Assembly (NCBI GenBank): GCA_030770425.1
Contig: JASJFT010000160.1
Span: 40,878 to 104,877 of the forward strand
DNA from: Darksidea phi
Taxonomy: Eukaryota > Ascomycota > Dothideomycetes > Pleosporales > Lentitheciaceae
Direction: 5' to 3'
DNA length: 64,000 bases
The notes under the pieces are model-generated. The model did not search any database. It had not been told where the DNA came from and saw nothing but the letters and a program-made list of their open reading frames with translations. Numbering within the stretch: position 1 is the stretch's first letter; each line of letters opens with the position of its first letter. This document shows positions 60,020 through 64,000 of this stretch, one piece after another. The position numbers were made by a program, and so were the translations under genes.

Positions 60020-63000
60020 TATTATAGCCTATTTTCTAGATAATCTAGTTATTTTACTTATTTTCTATTTTAGTTAGTAGATTAGGTAATCTTAAGGATT
60101 AGTCTAATAGTTAATTAGCTTATTTAGTATACTAAGTTCTATTTAGGTATAAAAACCCCCTATTCTTATATCTATATAGTACTATCTTAGAATAGCTTTA
60201 ATATACTAATTCTATTATTAGTTAATTAGAAGACTATCTTAGCTATTATAACTTCTAGTTAATTATACTTAGTCCTAAGATCTTATATTATTCTAAGATC
60301 TTTAATTTTTAACTAGAGATAGTAACTAAATATTAACTCTTAAATTTCTAAAGATCTATAGTACTTAGAGTAAATAACGCGTAGTACTTCTTTAGATAAG
60401 TCTTAAAATCGACCGCTTTAAGTCCTAATATTACTAGAGTATCTAGTATCTCTCTTAAGAGAGAAGAGATCTATAAAAGTATTATATAGAATTAGACCTA
60501 TATTCTAAATTCTATAACTAACTTATCTTTATATAATTAACTAGATTACTAAATTAGTATAATAATAAGATAGTAGATTCTTTAAGCTAAGTAGACCCTT
60601 TTAAGTCTATTTTAATAAATAGACCCCCTTTTATAAAGCCTTCCTATAGAAGAAAGATAAAGAAAAGAATAAGACTATAAGTAGAGCTCTAAGTAGAGCT
60701 AGGAATATATACTTAAAAAGCTAAAAACTTCTATTTAAGAATAAGAAGTATAAATATTAATTAGTCGATATATATATTCTAATTTAGTTAGAAAGATTTA
60801 TTAATCTATAGATATAGATTAATTTTAAATCTCTTTAAGCTATTTATTCTTCCTAGAAAGATAATAATATCTTTTTAAAGAATATAGAATAAGAAGTTAA
60901 TTACTATATATAAAGACTCTAATTACTTAAGAGAGATAATTAGTCTAGAATACCTTACTTAATAATTATTAAAGAATAAAAGGTTTTTCTTAATTATAAC
61001 GTAGTTCGAGAATTATTAAAAATCTAAGAAGGCCTAAACCTAGTAGTTAATATCTTAATAGATAATAGTCTCTATCTAGTTATAATCTAAAGGCTAGTAA
61101 TTATACTTAATATAGATATTATTCTTAGAAACTTCTATATAAAATCTCTTACTAATAAGTACTTATAATATTAGAAAATTCTTAGTAATATAGTTACTAA
61201 GCTAAAGAAAGAGCTTTAATAGTACTAGAAGATTATAAATTAATAGTAAAGCTTAGAAGAGAATCTTAAGTAATTCTTCTTTATAGTTACTTATACTAAA
61301 GTTAAACTAATAGTTCTTTCTTAATATAATACTTATTCTATATTTACTTTTAAGACTTTATTATTATAATATAACCTTAATAGTAGATAAGTTACTAAAA
61401 AAATAAAATCCTCTTCTATTATAGTACTCTTAAATAATATAGATCTTAATCTTTATAAAATTTTAAAGATATTTAAACTATCTAAAAGATTCTAATAAGA
61501 CTTAGTTTAATATTTAACCCTTAAGTCGATTCTTTTAATAGAAGTATAAGAGATTAATTTAATTTTATTTTTACTATTAGTATTATCTAGTCCTTCTTAT
61601 AAAGATCTCTATAAGTTATTAGTAAGTTCGAAAAAGCTACTATTTATTAAAAGAAAGAAATAAGCTACTTCTATAAGATTTTTATTAGCTTTACTAAAAT
61701 TTATAACTATTACTTTAGATAATAGAATATAAGTTTTTATTTAAAAGAAAGATATTCTAGAAAATTACTAAAGTAACTTTTTATAAATCTTTAACTTTTA
61801 AAAGATTATATTCTATCTTAATTCTATTTTATTTAAAAATAATAGGAAGTCTAAACTAAAGAATTAGCTCTATAATATAGAATAAAAACTTATTATTAAT
61901 AAGAACTAGTATATATAAGAGACTTCCTAGTAAATAGTTAAAACCTATTAAGTCTATATTATATCCCGACTAGTAGACCTAGTAAAAGACTATATCTAGA
62001 TATAGTTAAATTCTAAAGAGAAGAAGATAGACTTTATATTTAATATAGATCTATTAGAATATATTAAAAAATACTATAATAATCCCTATATAAAGAAGAA
62101 GATAAAGATTAAGTTTTACTAACTATATATAAATATATTTAGTAAAGTTAATAACTTTATTAAGAATTTTAAACGTCTAGTAATAGAGATCTATTTATTT
62201 TATTACTAGTAGAATAAAGAATTTATAAATAAGCTTTATTTTAAACTAAAAAATAAGATAGATCTATTTAATAATAGTAATTCTACTTTTAATAAGCTAT
62301 ATAACTATATAACCTCTACTAATAGAGTACTACTTAAAAATAACTAGTATTAAAAGGTATAGCTCGTCCGAAGTAACTAATTAGCTATTTTTAAAAGAAA
62401 ATAGCTAGTTATAAGTAAACCCTTTCTTAATAAATTAAAAAAGAAGCTTATTTATTTTAAAGATATATCTAAGCTTTATAATTATATATTAAAGAAGTAT
62501 AAGAAGTAGAATTACTACTTCGACTATAGAAAGAAGAATAAATAGTAAGATTATTCTAGCTATCTTATATAAAAGGTAAGATAAAATATTATAAAAGTAG
62601 AAGTTAATATTATCTTTTTTAATAATTTAGAGGAAGGAGCTTATTTAGACTTCTTATATAAAAAGAAAAGTAATTTAAAGTATAACTTTAATACCTTCTT
62701 TATAGTATTAAAATATAAAAGCTATTAAAGAAGGACTTCTCTCTAGCGACCTATATAGGAGTAATTAAATCTCTTAATTATTAAGAGCTTATTAAGATAT
62801 TATAGCTTATTAATTTAAAATTATTTATACTCTCTATTTAACTTATAGTAAATAGTCTAACTATATAGTTAAGAGAATTAGTAGATAGTAGTACTAATAT
62901 ATATCTATTAGTCTACTCTAAATATTTAAAGATAGTAAAGAAAAAGCTAAAGTCTATTTTCTATTAACTAAAGAAATCGATTCCCCTTAATAAGTTTAAT

Positions 63001-63787
63001 AGGAAATACGATTATTTAGTTAATATAACTATCTAAGCTAATCTATTAATCTAAAGAAAGAATATATCTACTTAATTTCTCTTTTATAAACTTAAATATT
63101 ATAATATAATACTTAAAAGAAATTTTTTTAAGTAAATCTAGTCCTTAATCGACTATTATAACTAGACTTTATACTAGCTAGATAATATCTTAAAGTAGAT
63201 AAAATATAATCTAACTACTATAGAGAAGCTAGATCTAAAACTAGAGCTAGAATACTAGAACGATACTTTATATTATAATAATTTAATTAATTAATAAATT
63301 AAAGTATAAAAGAAGATCTATTTACTTAAAAAGAATCTAATACTTAGTTTAAAGATATCTATTAAAATTCTTATAATCTCTTAAAAGAAGATTTATAAGT
63401 CTACTAAAGCCCTACTATAAGTAATAAAGAACTAGTAAATTATTTTTAAGGAAATATAAAGAAATATAGATAGTAATATTAATAGTAGTTATAAGAATAT
63501 TAAATCTAAGAAATATTAATAAGACTACTAGAAAAATAATAGAAAGAAAAAGACTATAATATCTATTTCTAATAATCTACTAGAATAGACTACTAGTAAT
63601 AAGTTTAATATATATTTTCTTAAGTCTTCTAATATATAGAAACTTATAGATAAGAAAGAAATTATATTAAAAGCTACTAGTCTATATAAAGTTAACTTAC
63701 TAATTAGAAATAGATAATTAAAAGACTTAGTAGAATAAGATATATAAGATATAATAGTAAAAAAGCTTTCTTATAAAGATTACGTAG
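60020..63787 (+). mobile_element. Element B, right copy: LTR, leader, gag and protease (RIP-degraded)
   Basis: Starts TATTATAGCC and is collinear, inverted, with 13,010-10,523 and 3,468 to about 2,160 of the left copy. The protease motif (LVDSSTN, family LVDSGAT) reads at about 62,878-62,898. It has no element A: bases 62,444-62,448 are the empty site. At 63,787 it is cut off by another LTR start, so its reverse transcriptase is missing here. Confidence 0.8.
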
Positions 63788-63923
63788 TATTATAGCCTAT
63801 TTTCTAGATAATCTAGTTATTTTACTTATTTTCTATTTTGGTTAATAGATTAGGTAATCCCGAGAATTAGTCTAATAGTTAATTAGCTTATTTAGTATAC
63901 TAAGTCCTATTTAGATATAAGAA
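63788..63923 (+). repeat. Partial second LTR of element B type
   Basis: 136 bp matching the first 136 bases of the LTR at 60,020 (TATTATAGCCTATTTTCTAG and onward), with fewer RIP changes (for example a kept TTTTGG and CCCGAG). It then switches abruptly to the insert H sequence. Confidence 0.7.
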
Positions 63924-64000
63924 CTATAAGGAATTAAGGAATTCCTAAGAAGTAACCTTTAATAGGTTATTTCCTATTTAGGTTTAGCCTATATTACTAA
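63924..64000 (-). repeat. Insert H, second copy, running off the window
   Basis: Inverted match to about 1,905-1,983, with only single-base differences over 77 bp. It continues beyond the window end. Confidence 0.7.

Larger units (their letters stand above)
46547..64000. other. Right RIP-mutated AT-rich block
   Basis: Same composition as the left block: almost no CpA or TpG, no ATG-started frames, many TAA and TAG in every frame. Isolated exceptions that I noticed include about 53,643, 54,347, 55,874, 55,926 and 63,840. It is filled with nested retrotransposons listed separately and has no functional gene. Confidence 0.95.

Noticed and set aside
1..64000. tRNA, rRNA or other structured RNA genes
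   Set aside because: I looked for promoter boxes and cloverleaf patterns and saw none I could support by eye; a covariance-model scan would be decisive.

Overview
The window looks like a filamentous ascomycete (Pezizomycotina) accessory region. Genes carry short GT-AG introns of about 45-110 bp, and the protein families are fungus-specific: FunK1 and other orphan kinases, a fungal rhodopsin-domain membrane protein, and an HNH_2 protein. The clearest sign is compositional. Two very AT-rich blocks (1-14,109 and 46,547-64,000) have almost no CpA or TpG dinucleotides, while CpG, CpC and CpT survive. This is the signature of repeat-induced point mutation (RIP). Those blocks contain no ATG-started reading frames, yet degraded polyprotein motifs can still be read through the mutations. 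I cannot name the species.

Layout. The left RIP block is a nest of retrotransposons. A 7,049-bp gypsy element on the minus strand (A, 3,474-10,522; 467-bp LTRs, target duplication GACTT) sits inside a second gypsy-type element on the minus strand (B, 13,010 down to 1). B is also interrupted by a less mutated, LTR-like piece near 1,560-1,985. The right RIP block holds a plus-strand gypsy element (D) broken by a 0.9-kb repeat (50,252-51,170) and by a complete 5,555-bp copia element (C, 52,804-58,358; 256-bp LTRs, target duplication GAAAG). It then holds a plus-strand copy of B (60,020-63,787). The gene island is therefore flanked by inverted copies of B.

Between them, 14.1-46.5 kb has normal composition. 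In order it holds: a membrane protein (14.4 kb); an HNH-domain gene bracketed by copies of one non-coding repeat (15.5-17.9 kb); a gene-poor GC-rich stretch; a 792-residue leucine-rich-repeat protein (21.7-24.2 kb), the most ordinary gene present; a dense microsatellite cluster (25.1-26.4 kb); a frameshifted kinase (26.7 kb); an unrecognised two-exon gene (28.5 kb); a SEC11-like pseudogene (29.6 kb); a poly(A)-tailed retroposon (30.6 kb); a short membrane ORF; a fungal rhodopsin-domain gene missing its front part (33 kb); an intact kinase (34.3 kb) and a duplicated scrap of its 3' region (36.6 kb); a two-stop pseudogene of a fungal unknown family (38.8-40.0 kb); a collapsed FunK1 pseudogene (41.1-42.8 kb); and a kinase-like gene (44.1-46.4 kb).

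The genes do not form a pathway. The common theme is decay of lineage-specific families, above all protein-kinase-like genes of at least four types, in an island fenced by RIP-mutated transposons. Both RIP edges are sharp. The left edge falls inside a recognisable LTR fragment, and the right edge falls at the poly(A) tail of a retroposon.
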